From positions 868,001-932,000 of the forward strand of contig CANLSF010000001.1 in the NCBI GenBank assembly GCA_947493695.1: a stretch of 64,000 nucleotides of DNA. Reading direction: 5' to 3'. The position numbers and the translations under genes are program-made. Source of the stretch: an uncultured Kiloniellaceae bacterium (GTDB lineage Bacteria > Pseudomonadota > Alphaproteobacteria > Kiloniellales > Kiloniellaceae). Position 1 is the stretch's first letter, and each line of letters starts with the position of its first letter. This document shows positions 63,870-64,000 of this stretch, piece by piece. Below the pieces are notes generated by a model. That model did not search any database. It was not told the origin of the DNA and worked only from the letters and a program-made list of their open reading frames with translations.

Positions 63870-64000
63870 TCATAATGGCGCTGGCGCCGGGGCGGTCAGT
63901 CCGCCGTTAAAGTGATCCGCGATGCGTTCGGCCAGGCGTTGTGCCACATCGCTTTTATCCATTCGTGCCCAGCTGTCCACCCCCTGGGCGTCGATGACGT
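63870..64000 (-). CDS. coaBC: CoaBC (phosphopantothenoylcysteine decarboxylase/synthase), C-terminal end only
   Basis: The last 43 codons on the minus strand, ending in TGA at 63872-63870. They read VIDAQGVDSWARMDKSDVA, then QRLAERIADHF and an Ala/Pro tail. This fits the C-terminal end of CoaBC, and the dut gene next to it supports the call. The catalytic domains lie outside the window. Confidence 0.7.
   Translation of the reverse strand, partial: VIDAQGVDSWARMDKSDVAQRLAERIADHFNGGLTAPAPAPL

Overview
This window looks like chromosome of an alphaproteobacterium, probably a marine Rhodospirillales-type lineage; the order-level placement is inference. The support is gene content and order: a MucR regulator, a Fur/Mur protein without C-terminal cysteines, an Irr protein beside fabA-fabB-fabI, the ornithine-lipid pair olsB-olsA, and the long core run miaB-phoH-ybeY-corC-lnt-(PraR-like HTH)-metK-trmB-rimP-nusA-ylxR-infB-rbfA-truB-rpsO-pnp. 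Both ends cut genes: the last codons of trpS at the left (+) and the last codons of coaBC at the right (-).

Layout. 1-9.7 kb: trpS tail, a TauE/SafE exporter with a TIGR02186-type partner, a universal stress protein, a NifU/NfuA-type Fe-S carrier, a Bax-like glucosaminidase, a polysaccharide deacetylase, a RutE-like nitroreductase, a D-Ala-D-Ala dipeptidase, tsaB-rimI, mucR and fur. 9.8-17.6 kb: olsB-olsA, miaB, phoH, ybeY, corC, lnt. 17.7-31.5 kb: a PraR/PhrR-like regulator with a self-contained promoter/operator, metK, trmB, then the translation/transcription operon rimP to truB, rpsO-pnp with a long leader hairpin, and a GDPD enzyme with RidA after it. 32.5-36.5 kb: a LysR gene with a tripartite tricarboxylate transporter (tctCBA). 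37-46.5 kb: a small His/Cys-dyad protein, a delta-class carbonic anhydrase with a hairpin that hides its ribosome-binding site, fabI-fabB-fabA, irr, a three-copy palindromic repeat, then a rubrerythrin / Fe-S protein / DUF3501 cluster that starts with a strong promoter under an Irr-box-like dyad, and an orphan PEP-CTERM protein.

46.5-54.7 kb is the accessory region. It is gene-poor, holds an Abi/unknown-group-type reverse transcriptase, a coupled membrane/secreted pair flanked by 75-bp direct repeats, and a protein with a glycine-rich membrane-like tail. It lies between two similar copies of the 3' end of a lysE-family gene. This is the best place in the window to look for an undescribed system, most likely defence. 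54.7-64 kb returns to ordinary content: lysE with divergent lysR, an M19 dipeptidase, an SH3 protein, a glyoxylate/hydroxypyruvate reductase, a second lysE, a VOC protein, and the minus-strand run coaBC-dut-rrf2-cysK-moeB.

How parts fit. The core run couples tRNA/rRNA modification, membrane-lipid and lipoprotein maturation, and the transcription/translation machinery. Irr probably acts locally on the rubrerythrin cluster (inference from the dyad). The Rrf2 regulator probably controls the adjacent cysteine synthase.
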